A DNA stretch of 16,844 bases, taken from JBJXDT01 sp046153505 (GTDB lineage Bacteria; Pseudomonadota; Gammaproteobacteria; Burkholderiales; Methylophilaceae). The position numbers and the translations under genes were made by a program. A model generated the notes under the pieces. The model worked only from the letters and a program-made list of their open reading frames with translations. It did not search any database and was not told where the DNA came from. Positions 8,583 to 16,120 of this stretch are shown here, piece by piece (the first letter of the stretch is position 1; every line of letters starts with the position of its first letter). The stretch spans positions 1 to 16,844 of the forward strand of contig JBJXDT010000056.1 of the NCBI GenBank assembly GCA_046153505.1, read 5' to 3'.

Positions 8583-9776
8583 TTAAACTTTTGCTGCTTT
8601 AGCTACCGCACTAGACACTCTCTCTAATAGACGCGAATCAAACGGTTTGGGAATAATATAGTCCTTGCCAAACTTCAACTCAGTCAAGTTGTAGGCTTTA
8701 AGTACCTCTTCTGGAACTGGCTCGCGTGCGAGCGCACTTAAGGCAAGAGCAGCTGCAACTTTCATTTCTTCCGAAATCTGCTTAGCTTTTGCATCTAATG
8801 CACCACGAAATAAGTAGGGAAAACATAAGGCATTATTGACTTGATTCGGGAAGTCACTGCGGCCAGTTGCCATTAAAATATCGTTACGAATCGCATGCGC
8901 AACACTTGGCAATATCTCTGGATCAGGATTCGCTAGAGCAAAGATAATCGGGTTTTTCGCCATCAATTTTACCAACTCCGGATTGAGTGCATTTTTAGCT
9001 GAAACACCAATGAAAACATCCGCTTGTGGCATCACATCGGCTAACACTTTATGTAGACTTGCTTGTACTGCTAACTCACGGTTATTGTCGTGTAAATCTT
9101 TTCTGTCAGTATCCAAAACACCTGTTTTGTCTGTCATGGTGACATTGGTCGCACCCATTCGCTTTAAAAGTTTAGCACATGAACAACCAGCAGCACCCGC
9201 ACCTAAAAATACAATTTTTGCTTTAGCCAATGTTTTACCTTGTATCTCTAAAGCGTTTAAAAGCGCTGCCGCCACGATAACGGCGGTACCATGTTGGTCA
9301 TCATGAAATACTGGGATATCGAGACGTTTTTTGAGTTCATTTTCAATATAAAAGCAATGCGGCGCAGCAATGTCTTCCAAATTAATACCGCCAAAAGTTG
9401 GCGCAATGTTTACCACAGTTTCAATAAATGCATCTGGTGATGGCGCATTCACTTCTATATCAAACACATCAATACCAGCAAAACGTTTAAACAGAACCGC
9501 CTTGCCTTCCATCACCGGCTTGCTCGCCAATGCACCCATATTACCAAGACCAAGCACTGCAGTACCATCGGTAATCACAGCAACTAAATTGCCTTTATTG
9601 GTATATTTGTATGCGTTTACGGGGTCAGCATTAATCTCTCGCACAGGCTCAGCCACGCCGGGCGTGTATGCCAATGACAGATCGTCTTGGGTTGCACATG
9701 GCTTACTCGAATCTACACTCAATTTTCCAGGCTTTGGAAATTGATGGTAATCAAGTGCACGTTGCTTTAAGCTCAT
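8583..9776 (-). CDS. maeB: Malic enzyme, short form without phosphotransacetylase domain
   Basis: It decarboxylates L-malate oxidatively to pyruvate and CO2 with NAD(P)+. The 397-aa chain has the N-terminal malic domain with catalytic Y37 (LAYTPGVAEP), K92 (MEGKAVLFK), E134/D135 (INLEDIAAP) and D159/D160 (FHDDQHGTAVI) as metal and substrate residues. It also has the Rossmann motif FLGAGAAG at about 190-197 and ALANPDPEI near the C-terminus. The sequence resembles the N-terminal half of E. coli MaeB, but the roughly 330-residue PTA-like C-terminal domain is missing. The stop is natural and sdhC follows within 6 bases, so this is the known short form, not a truncation. The cofactor cannot be assigned with certainty (MTDKTG follows strand beta-2). 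It is the second gene of the gntR-malic enzyme-sdhCDAB-sdhE-fumarase operon. Confidence 0.92.
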   Translation of the reverse strand: MSLKQRALDYHQFPKPGKLSVDSSKPCATQDDLSLAYTPGVAEPVREINADPVNAYKYTNKGNLVAVITDGTAVLGLGNMGALASKPVMEGKAVLFKRFAGIDVFDIEVNAPSPDAFIETVVNIAPTFGGINLEDIAAPHCFYIENELKKRLDIPVFHDDQHGTAVIVAAALLNALEIQGKTLAKAKIVFLGAGAAGCSCAKLLKRMGATNVTMTDKTGVLDTDRKDLHDNNRELAVQASLHKVLADVMPQADVFIGVSAKNALNPELVKLMAKNPIIFALANPDPEILPSVAHAIRNDILMATGRSDFPNQVNNALCFPYLFRGALDAKAKQISEEMKVAAALALSALAREPVPEEVLKAYNLTELKFGKDYIIPKPFDSRLLERVSSAVAKAAKV

Positions 9777-9803
9777 TTTAACTTTCTATTTCAATCGGTT
9801 AAT

Positions 9804-10538
9804 TTATTCTAATTCACTAAGATAATGGTGGTCGTCAGTTAAACATAGCCCTAAGCGCCATTCCATAGGCTTGTCGCCATAGGTAAACGATACACGTTCA
9901 ATGCTGAGCAATGGGTACCCCACATTAAGTCCTAGCGCATCAGCCACCACCTTCTCTGCTACTACCGCTTTCAACCGCTCCTCAGCACGAATCATGCGCA
10001 CACCAAACTGTGTCTCGTACATACTATACATTGAGCCATTCTTTTCAATTACTTTTGCACCACTTAGTCCTTTAAATGCTGCAGCAGGCAGAATGATCTG
10101 GTCATAAATTAGTGGTCTAGCTGAAAATGTTAACAGCCGCTTAATCTCTATGACAGAAGCGCCTAATTTTAGGTCGAGCAACTTAGCAATATTTGTACAA
10201 GCCTTGGTCTTTTCGAATGAAAGAAGCGTATTTTCTAACAGTTCTTTTTTTCCATTTACCGAAGTCAAACGCAGAAATCGACGTTTAATCAATTCCGCTT
10301 CGTGAGTTGCAACATAAGTGCCTTTGCCTTGGCGGCGGATAAGTATATTCTCACTTGCTAGGCTATCTATTGCCTTGCGTACCGTGCCTTGACTCACTTT
10401 GAAGCGACTGGCAAGCTCAAATTCGCTCGGGATCATATCGCCTGGGCGCCACTCTCCCGCAACCAAGCTTTGCGTTAGCAATGCCTTGATTTGCTCATAA
10501 AGTGGCTTAAAGCTGGGAATATGGTGAATTGCGTTCAT
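9804..10538 (-). CDS. GntR-family (HutC subfamily) transcriptional regulator
   Basis: A 244-aa one-component regulator. The N-terminal winged helix (about 10-78) includes PLYEQIKALL, the HTH around ELASRFKVSQGTVRKAIDSL, and the wing RRQGKGTYV. The C-terminal ligand-binding UTRA domain (about 100-242) has LIYDQIILP, EERLKAVVA and LLSIERVSF. Regulators of this type flank the sdh genes in many betaproteobacteria. The gene lies 27 bases upstream of the malic enzyme on the same strand and is probably the first gene of the operon, so it is likely autoregulated together with the sdh genes. The ligand is unknown; a TCA or methylcitrate intermediate is a guess from context. There is no Shine-Dalgarno sequence before the ATG, and a -10 element ends 8 bases upstream of it. 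Confidence 0.92.
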   Translation of the reverse strand: MNAIHHIPSFKPLYEQIKALLTQSLVAGEWRPGDMIPSEFELASRFKVSQGTVRKAIDSLASENILIRRQGKGTYVATHEAELIKRRFLRLTSVNGKKELLENTLLSFEKTKACTNIAKLLDLKLGASVIEIKRLLTFSARPLIYDQIILPAAAFKGLSGAKVIEKNGSMYSMYETQFGVRMIRAEERLKAVVAEKVVADALGLNVGYPLLSIERVSFTYGDKPMEWRLGLCLTDDHHYLSELE

Positions 10539-10576
10539 AGGGCTTATTTATACCACAACTCAATTAAAATTGTCCA
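10539..10576 (-). promoter_or_regulatory. Predicted promoter of the gntR operon (possibly leaderless)
   Basis: Read on the minus strand: TGGACA (-35, plus-strand 10571-10576), an 18-base spacer, then TATAAA (-10, plus-strand 10547-10552) preceded by TGG, an extended -10. Only 8 bases separate the -10 box from the gntR ATG, so the predicted transcription start falls at or very near the ATG. The match to sigma-70 consensus is good; its use in the cell is untested. Confidence 0.5.
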
Positions 10577-10585
10577 TAGTTTTGT

Positions 10586-10618
10586 ATCTTATATAAGACA
10601 TAAGATTGAAATATGTCT
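10586..10618. promoter_or_regulatory. Palindromic operator candidate in the gntR/purB intergenic region
   Basis: A perfect 12-bp palindrome TCTTATATAAGA lies at 10587-10598. Overlapping it, ATCTTAT (10586-10592) and ATAAGAT (10600-10606) form a second inverted repeat, and ATAAGA occurs twice in direct tandem (10593-10598, 10600-10605). AGACAT (10596-10601) and ATGTCT (10613-10618) form a third pair with an 11-base spacer. GntR-family dimers bind such short AT-rich palindromes near their own genes, so this is the likely operator of the adjacent regulator. It lies about 11 bases upstream of the predicted gntR -35 box. Confidence 0.55.
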
Positions 10619-10660
10619 ACTAATGTGAGATAATGAATATCTTCAATTCCTTTGAATAGC

Positions 10661-10723
10661 TGGGGTTGGGCTGTGTAATTTAAGGTAAAATATATCAATT
10701 ACCTAATGCAGAAACTATAACTT
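10661..10723 (+). promoter_or_regulatory. Probable purB promoter region
   Basis: A plausible -10 box TAAAAT lies at 10686-10691, about 32 bases before the purB ATG. TTGGGC at 10666-10671 is too close (14 bases) to be a standard -35 partner. An inverted repeat TTCAA-N5-TTGAA lies just upstream at 10642-10656. A promoter is required here because the upstream gene is divergent; the elements are weakly supported. No clear Shine-Dalgarno sequence precedes purB. Confidence 0.3.
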
Positions 10724-12094
10724 ATGTCATTAAGCGCTCTCAATTCCCTTTCTCCCTTAGACGGACGTTACCAATCCAAACTAGACGCTCTTCGCCCTTA
10801 TTTTAGTGAATATGCGCTGATTAAGCACCGCGCTTGGGTAGAGATAGAATGGCTTAAAGCACTAAGTGCTGCCAAAGACTTACAAGAAATTGCCCCATTT
10901 AGTGCGGACACCATTAAAGAGTTAGATACTGCGATTGCAAAGTTTAGCGAGGCTGATGCCGCACAAGTAAAAGCGATTGAAGCACAGACTAATCATGATG
11001 TTAAAGCTTTAGAATACTGGTTAAAAGAAAAGTTCGACGGTAATTCGGAAGTGAGGAAAGCAAGTGAATTTATTCACTTTGCTTGCACTTCAGAAGATAT
11101 TAATAATTTATCGCACGGCCTTATGCTCAAAACCGCTACACAAAATGTCATGTTGCCATTTTTAGCCAACGTCATTACACGTTTAACCGAGTTATCCAAA
11201 GATCTCGCTGACCAGCCCATGTTAAGCCGCACTCACGGCCAAACCGCTAGCCCAACCACTATGGGTAAAGAGCTAGCAAATGTAGTTTACCGCTTGCAGC
11301 GCCAACAAAAGCAACTACAAGCAAATGAGTTTTTAGGCAAAATCAACGGGGCAGTGGGCAACTTTAATGCGCACTTATCGGCATACCCCAACTATGATTG
11401 GGAAAGCTTTGCCAAACGCTTTGTAACGTCTTTAGGTTTGACTTACAACCCCATGACGATTCAAATTGAACCCCATGATTACATGGCCGAGTTATACGAC
11501 AGCTTAGCGCGCATCAATACAATTTTGATTGATTTAAACCGCGATATTTGGGGTTATATTTCAGTCGGATACTTCAAGCAAAAAGTGAAGGCGGGCGAAA
11601 TTGGCTCCTCCACCATGCCACATAAAGTCAACCCGATTGACTTTGAAAACTCCGAAGGCAATCTTGGCATGGCAAACGCGATTTTGCGCCACATGGCCGA
11701 AAAACTACCGATTTCACGCTGGCAGCGCGATTTAACCGACTCTACCGTGCTAAGAAACATGGGCGTCGGTTTTGGCTACAGTTTATTAGGTTATGATTCT
11801 TGCTTGCGTGGTCTGAACAAGCTTGAAATTAACGCTGCCAAATTAGCCGAAGATTTGGATAACAGCTGGGAAGTATTGGCGGAGCCCATTCAAACCGTCA
11901 TGCGCCGCTATGGCATTGAAAATCCTTACGAGCAACTTAAAGAACTTACGCGCGGCAAAGGTGGTATCAACAAAGCCTCACTACACGCTTTTATAGAAAC
12001 GCTGAAAATTCCTGCTGAGGCCAAGCAATTACTGCTCGACATGACACCTGCCAGCTACACGGGTAAAGCGGCTGCGTTAACCAAACATATCTAA
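10724..12094 (+). CDS. purB: Adenylosuccinate lyase
   Basis: It catalyses two steps of purine synthesis: SAICAR to AICAR plus fumarate, and adenylosuccinate to AMP plus fumarate. Its 456 aa equal the E. coli length, and it belongs to the fumarase/aspartase superfamily. The signature loop GSSTMPHKVNP lies at residues 294-304 with catalytic S295. The general acid H171 is in SRTHGQTASPTTMGKE. The N-terminus LSPLDGRYQSK and the EFIHFACTSEDINN segment are also typical. It is the first gene of the plus-strand run; wrbA starts 3 bases after its stop. It shares an intergenic region with the divergent gntR. Confidence 0.97.
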   Translation: MSLSALNSLSPLDGRYQSKLDALRPYFSEYALIKHRAWVEIEWLKALSAAKDLQEIAPFSADTIKELDTAIAKFSEADAAQVKAIEAQTNHDVKALEYWLKEKFDGNSEVRKASEFIHFACTSEDINNLSHGLMLKTATQNVMLPFLANVITRLTELSKDLADQPMLSRTHGQTASPTTMGKELANVVYRLQRQQKQLQANEFLGKINGAVGNFNAHLSAYPNYDWESFAKRFVTSLGLTYNPMTIQIEPHDYMAELYDSLARINTILIDLNRDIWGYISVGYFKQKVKAGEIGSSTMPHKVNPIDFENSEGNLGMANAILRHMAEKLPISRWQRDLTDSTVLRNMGVGFGYSLLGYDSCLRGLNKLEINAAKLAEDLDNSWEVLAEPIQTVMRRYGIENPYEQLKELTRGKGGINKASLHAFIETLKIPAEAKQLLLDMTPASYTGKAAALTKHI

Positions 12095-12097
12095 AAT

Positions 12098-12691
12098 ATG
12101 ACTGAAATTCTCGTTCTTTATTACTCGCAAGGGGGCGCCGTGAAAGAGATGTCGCAGCTTATTTCTCGCGGAATTGATAGTGTAAAAGGTGCAAAAGCAC
12201 GCATTCGTACCGTACCAAAAGTCTCGGCTAATTGTGAGGCAACTGAACCTGAAATCCCTGCAACAGGGGCACCCTATGTGGAGCTTGCTGATTTAGAGGA
12301 ATGCGCGGGTTTGGCGCTTGGCAGTCCTACTCGCTTTGGCAATATGGCAGCACCAATGAAGTATTTTTTAGATGGCACTTCTGGCTTATGGCTTAAGGGG
12401 GCGCTAATCGGCAAGCCGGCTTGTGTGTTTACCAGCAGCGGTTCGATGCACGGTGGCAACGAGAGCACCCTACTGACGATGATGTTGCCTCTTATGCATC
12501 ACGGCATGTTGATTGTAGGGTTACCTTACTCTGAGCCAAATTTAGGCACTACGCAATCTGGCGGAACACCATACGGAGCTAGCCATATTGGCGGGGCAAT
12601 GGATGACCAAAAAATCACCGATGACGAAAAGGCTCTATGCATTGCCCTTGGAAAACGATTGGCTGAAACTGCGTTAAAGCTCTCAATATGA
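12098..12691 (+). CDS. wrbA: NAD(P)H:quinone oxidoreductase, WrbA family flavoprotein
   Basis: A 197-aa flavodoxin-fold protein. WrbA enzymes are FMN-dependent two-electron quinone reductases in the cytoplasm, thought to protect against redox-cycling quinones. Visible motifs are the N-terminal FMN phosphate loop YYSQGGAVKEM, SPTRFGNM, TSSGSMHGGNESTL and GGTPYGASH. Length matches E. coli WrbA (198 aa). It starts 3 bases after purB, and its stop overlaps the next gene as ATGA, so it is part of the purB transcript or a tightly coupled wrbA set. Confidence 0.93.
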   Translation: MTEILVLYYSQGGAVKEMSQLISRGIDSVKGAKARIRTVPKVSANCEATEPEIPATGAPYVELADLEECAGLALGSPTRFGNMAAPMKYFLDGTSGLWLKGALIGKPACVFTSSGSMHGGNESTLLTMMLPLMHHGMLIVGLPYSEPNLGTTQSGGTPYGASHIGGAMDDQKITDDEKALCIALGKRLAETALKLSI

Positions 12692-13386
12692 ATCTTGCAT
12701 TGGAAGCACAACAGTTTTTATTTAGCACGCACAAGGGCATTTTAAGTACCCATTCAGCCAAGTTTGATGGCTATCCTTTTGGCTCTGTTGCGCCATTTGT
12801 GTTGAATCACCAAGGCATGCCTACCATTTTAATTAGCAGCATAGCTGAACACACTAAAAATATAATTCAAAACAGTAAAGTGTCGCTGGTGGTATTTGAT
12901 AATGAGGCTGATTTGCAAGCCAATGCGCGCCTCACCTTGCTGGCAACAGCGGAGCAAACCGATAAGAATAACGATTTAATGCGTGCGCGTTATTTGCACT
13001 ATCTCCCGCAAGCAACACAATATTTTGATATGCATGACTTCACTTTTTACACACTTCATATAAGCCATGCCCGCTATATTGCGGGGTTTGGCAAAATGGG
13101 CTGGGTTGATGGTGCTGAGATGTCGATACCAAGCAATCCTTTGTTTTTTGAGGAGCCCGGCATTCTTGAGCATATGAATGCTGATCACCAAGAGAATCTC
13201 AATGCCTATTGCCAGCATTACCATCAAATACAAACAGACGCTGTAGAAATGATAGGCATTGATAGTTTAGGTTTTGATGTGCGTGTTAACGCGAACACGC
13301 AATTACGCTTTAACTTTGACCAACCTATTGCCAATGCGCAAGAAGCGCGCGCAGCTTTGGTTGCCATGGCAAAAGCCTGCAGATGA
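12688..13386 (+). CDS. HugZ-family / pyridoxamine 5'-phosphate oxidase-like split-barrel protein with DUF2470 domain
   Basis: A 232-aa protein with an N-terminal FMN-binding split-barrel domain (about 1-145: AQQFLFSTHKGILSTHS, FDGYPFGSVAPFVL, SSIAEHTKNI, GFGKMGWVDG) and a C-terminal DUF2470 domain (about 155-230) beginning EEPGILEHMNADHQENL. Characterised relatives HugZ and HutZ bind and degrade haem, but many members of the family have no proven substrate. I therefore do not claim haem oxygenase activity. It is ATGA-coupled to both wrbA upstream and the DUF2069 gene downstream, suggesting a shared redox or stress role. Confidence 0.85.
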   Translation: MNLALEAQQFLFSTHKGILSTHSAKFDGYPFGSVAPFVLNHQGMPTILISSIAEHTKNIIQNSKVSLVVFDNEADLQANARLTLLATAEQTDKNNDLMRARYLHYLPQATQYFDMHDFTFYTLHISHARYIAGFGKMGWVDGAEMSIPSNPLFFEEPGILEHMNADHQENLNAYCQHYHQIQTDAVEMIGIDSLGFDVRVNANTQLRFNFDQPIANAQEARAALVAMAKACR

Positions 13387-13727
13387 TTCGTCGGCTCCAA
13401 TTGGGCGCAGTTATCAGCCTAGTCGCACTCATTTTTTTATGTCTATTGTGGGAAACGCTGCTGGCTCCGCTAAAACCTGGCGGTTCCCTTCTCATTTTAA
13501 AAGCGCTACCACTATTACTTCCTCTATTTGGCATACTCAGAGGCAAGCTTTATACCTACCAGTGGGCGAGTATGCTTATTTTGCTTTATTTCACCGAAGG
13601 TACTGTACGTGCATGGTCTGATCATGGGATTTCTGCCAAATTAGCAACAATTGAAATCTGTTTAAGCATCATTTTCTTTATCTGTGCAATTTTTTACGCA
13701 AGGCTCACACGCAAAGCACTCGCATAA
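13383..13727 (+). CDS. DUF2069 inner-membrane protein
   Basis: A 114-aa protein with four predicted membrane helices (about 7-27, 37-54, 61-80 and 86-109) and the DUF2069 hallmark stretch LKALPLLLPLFGILRG followed by YTYQWASMLILLYFTEG and VRAWSD. The function of the family is unknown. The ATG overlaps the stop of the HugZ-like gene as ATGA. In proteobacteria DUF2069 genes often sit next to wrbA, as they nearly do here, so a role linked to quinone or redox homeostasis is possible but unproven. Confidence 0.85.
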   Translation: MIRRLQLGAVISLVALIFLCLLWETLLAPLKPGGSLLILKALPLLLPLFGILRGKLYTYQWASMLILLYFTEGTVRAWSDHGISAKLATIEICLSIIFFICAIFYARLTRKALA

Positions 13728-13729
13728 TT

Positions 13730-13742
13730 TATAATAGCCTGC
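13730..13742 (+). promoter_or_regulatory. Possible -10 element directly before surE
   Basis: A perfect TATAAT lies at 13730-13735, ending 7 bases before the surE ATG, and no Shine-Dalgarno sequence is present between them. No good -35 match lies 16-18 bases upstream. If used, it would produce a nearly leaderless surE mRNA. It may be a chance match in an AT-rich gap. Confidence 0.3.
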
Positions 13743-14483
13743 ATGCGCATACTACTTTCTAACGACGATGGCTACTTTGCCCCTGGTTTAATCACGCTTG
13801 CGACGCATCTTGCTAAATTCGCCGAAATAACAGTAGTTGCGCCTGAGCGCAACCGAAGTGGCGCAAGCAACTCGCTTACCTTAGACCGCCCTTTAAGTGT
13901 TAAAAAAGCCAATAATGGATTTTTTTATGTGAATGGCACACCTACCGATTGCGTCCATATCGCGCTAACAGGGTTAATGGAAAACATGCCAGACATGGTG
14001 ATTAGTGGCATTAATGATGGCGCCAACATGGGTGACGACACGATTTACAGCGGTACAGTGGCAGCGGCGATGGAAGGTTACTTGTTAGAAATCCCTTCGA
14101 TGGCAATTTCAATGTCACAGCACAATGCAGTGCATTTTGAAACTGCCGCACGCGTCACTGTAGACTTAATACAGCAGTTTATAAAAACTGGTTTTAGCTC
14201 ACCTACTTTACTCAATGTAAACGTACCTGATGTGGCTTATGACGAACTGAATGGCAAAGTCATCACACGGCTGGGCAAGCGCCATAAGGCAGAACCTGTC
14301 ATCAAGATTAATACACCGCGCGGCGAAACTGTCTACTGGGTAGGTGCTGCTGGCGCACCGAATGACGGTGGTGTTGGTACGGATTTTTATGCCATTGCGC
14401 AAAATCAAGTCTCAATTTCGCCAATTCAAGTGGATTTAACCAAACATAATCAACTCGACGCGCTTAGAACATGGATTAAATAA
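13743..14483 (+). CDS. surE: 5'/3'-nucleotidase SurE
   Basis: A stationary-phase survival phosphatase that dephosphorylates nucleoside monophosphates (and exopolyphosphate in E. coli) with a divalent metal. In this 246-aa protein the metal ligands are D8 and D9 (LLSNDDGYFAPG), S39 (RNRSGASNSLT) and N91 (SGINDGANMGDDTIYSGTV). The start is fixed by the conserved MRILLSNDDG. It lies 15 bases after the DUF2069 gene and overlaps pcm by 1 base (TAATG). The surE-pcm-nlpD order is conserved in gamma- and betaproteobacteria. Confidence 0.96.
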   Translation: MRILLSNDDGYFAPGLITLATHLAKFAEITVVAPERNRSGASNSLTLDRPLSVKKANNGFFYVNGTPTDCVHIALTGLMENMPDMVISGINDGANMGDDTIYSGTVAAAMEGYLLEIPSMAISMSQHNAVHFETAARVTVDLIQQFIKTGFSSPTLLNVNVPDVAYDELNGKVITRLGKRHKAEPVIKINTPRGETVYWVGAAGAPNDGGVGTDFYAIAQNQVSISPIQVDLTKHNQLDALRTWIK

Positions 14484-15145
14484 TGGCGTTGCTTAAACCA
14501 AAACAGGGGATTGGCATGACTTCGCTGCGAACACGCGAGCGCATGTTGGCGCGCCTGCGTGAACAGGGCATTAAAGACGAAGTTACCCTGCACGCTATGG
14601 GCGAAATACCACGACATATTTTTGTCGACGAAGCGCTTTCTATTCGCGCATACGAAGACGTCTCTTTGCCCATTGGTTTTGGTCAAACCATATCGCAACC
14701 TTATATAGTGGCGCGCATGACTGAATTGCTGCGTAATGGCTCCGATTTAAAAAAAGTCTTAGAAATAGGTACTGGCTGCGGCTACCAAACCGCTATACTT
14801 TCGCGGATTGCCAAAGAAGTTTTGTCGGTAGAGCGCATTCGCCCATTAGTGATGAAAGCGCGCGCCAACTTGCGCACGCTTAAATGCACCAATGTAAAAC
14901 TAGACCATGCCGATGGCAGCGACGGCTTAAGTACATTCGCCCCTTTTGACGGTATTATTGTAACGGCGGCTGCAAGTCATGTGCCGCAAGAGTTACTGAC
15001 CCAACTAGTTGATGGTGGGCGCTTAGTGATACCAATCGGCACGAGTGAACAATCACTTTACGTCATCGAGCGCACTGGAAAAGAATTTAAACAAACCAAA
15101 TTGGAACCTGTAAAATTCGTCCCACTACTAGGCGGAACAAGTTAA
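14483..15145 (+). CDS. pcm: Protein-L-isoaspartate O-methyltransferase
   Basis: It repairs damaged proteins by SAM-dependent methylation of isoaspartyl residues. The 220-aa chain shows the N-terminal TSLRTRERMLARLREQGI, PRHIFVDEAL, the substrate loop GQTISQPYIVARM (67-79), SAM motif I VLEIGTGCGYQTAIL (92-106) and the C-terminal FVPLLGG. The ATG at 14483 overlaps the surE stop as TAATG. An internal ATG 33 bases later (M12) is a possible but less likely start, because residues before it (PKQGIGMTS) are conserved in relatives. Confidence 0.95.
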   Translation: MALLKPKQGIGMTSLRTRERMLARLREQGIKDEVTLHAMGEIPRHIFVDEALSIRAYEDVSLPIGFGQTISQPYIVARMTELLRNGSDLKKVLEIGTGCGYQTAILSRIAKEVLSVERIRPLVMKARANLRTLKCTNVKLDHADGSDGLSTFAPFDGIIVTAAASHVPQELLTQLVDGGRLVIPIGTSEQSLYVIERTGKEFKQTKLEPVKFVPLLGGTS

Positions 15146-16095
15146 TGCGTCGATTTGCAATTGTCTTAATATCATTATTTTTGACGGCCTGTGAGAGCTA
15201 TCCCCCTGCACCAACCATAGAACGCACGCCAACCAGCAAACCTGCACCACCCGTAAAGTCAGTCGCAAAACCTAACACGGTTAGAGATTGGCAGCCTGAT
15301 AGTTATATTGTAAAAAAAGGCGATACCTTATTTAGCATTGCTTTGCAGTTTGGTTATTACTATAAAGAAATCGCCGCAGCCAACAACATTAGCGAGCCAT
15401 ATCCAATTAAGATTGGTCAAAAACTTAGCTTTACCAGCCTGAATACAAAAGCAATTACTGCAGATAACAAGCCCGTGTTGGTGGAAAGTGATGACGGGGT
15501 TGTTGTCTCACCCATCAAAACAGACCCAGCCGCAACGCCTTCTGCGATCAGTACCCCTTCGGTCTCTAATGTGACCCCACTTCTCACCGAACCTAAGGCA
15601 ATTCGCGAGCCTTATAGCCTTGAAGCGCTCAACCGAAAAGCCGTTATAGCAAAACCAAGTGAAACTCCCCCTGCCGATGCCAAACCAACAGATACGAAGC
15701 AGTCTGACAACAAACCCACTGACGATGAAAGCATCGTATGGACATGGCCAACCCAAGGCAAAACCATCGCAAGTTTTGATGGAGTGAGTAACAAAGGCAT
15801 TGATATTGCAGGCGCTCAAGGGCAAAGTATTGTTGCAGCTTCTAATGGAAAAGTCATTTATGTCGGCTCGGATTTGCGCGGTTACGGCAAACTCGTGATT
15901 ATCAAACATAACAAAACATTCTTATCTGTCTATGCGCACAATAGCAAAATTGTCGCAAAAGAAGGTCAATTGGTTACAACTGGTCAAAAAATAGCAGAAA
16001 TGGGCAACACCGACGCCAATACCGTCAAATTACACTTCGAAATTCGTCAACAAGGCAAATCGGTTGACCCATCAAGATATCTGCCGCAAAATTAG
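15145..16095 (+). CDS. nlpD: NlpD-type LysM/LytM (M23-like) lipoprotein, activator of cell-wall amidase
   Basis: A 316-aa lipoprotein. The lipobox LTAC puts the lipidated cysteine at C16, with Glu at +2, which favours outer-membrane sorting. A LysM peptidoglycan-binding domain spans about 54-97 (YIVKKGDTLFSIALQFG). A low-complexity Pro/Thr/Lys/Asp linker covers about 100-195. A C-terminal LytM domain covers about 203-314. In it the first catalytic position of active M23 peptidases is replaced (NKGIDIAG, not HxGxD), as in E. coli NlpD, so it is probably a non-catalytic activator of an AmiC-type amidase in septal splitting. LHFEIRQQGKSVDPSRYLPQ closes the domain. It overlaps pcm by TAATG. rpoS, the usual next gene in many proteobacteria, is not here. 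Confidence 0.93.
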   Translation: MRRFAIVLISLFLTACESYPPAPTIERTPTSKPAPPVKSVAKPNTVRDWQPDSYIVKKGDTLFSIALQFGYYYKEIAAANNISEPYPIKIGQKLSFTSLNTKAITADNKPVLVESDDGVVVSPIKTDPAATPSAISTPSVSNVTPLLTEPKAIREPYSLEALNRKAVIAKPSETPPADAKPTDTKQSDNKPTDDESIVWTWPTQGKTIASFDGVSNKGIDIAGAQGQSIVAASNGKVIYVGSDLRGYGKLVIIKHNKTFLSVYAHNSKIVAKEGQLVTTGQKIAEMGNTDANTVKLHFEIRQQGKSVDPSRYLPQN

Positions 16096-16120
16096 CTTGC
16101 TACTTAAATAGGAACCCACC

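Noticed and set aside
15645..15720. Repeats of Lys-Pro-Thr-Asp type in nlpD as a genetic repeat element
   Set aside because: It is the usual low-complexity linker between the LysM and LytM domains, with no exact DNA repeat.
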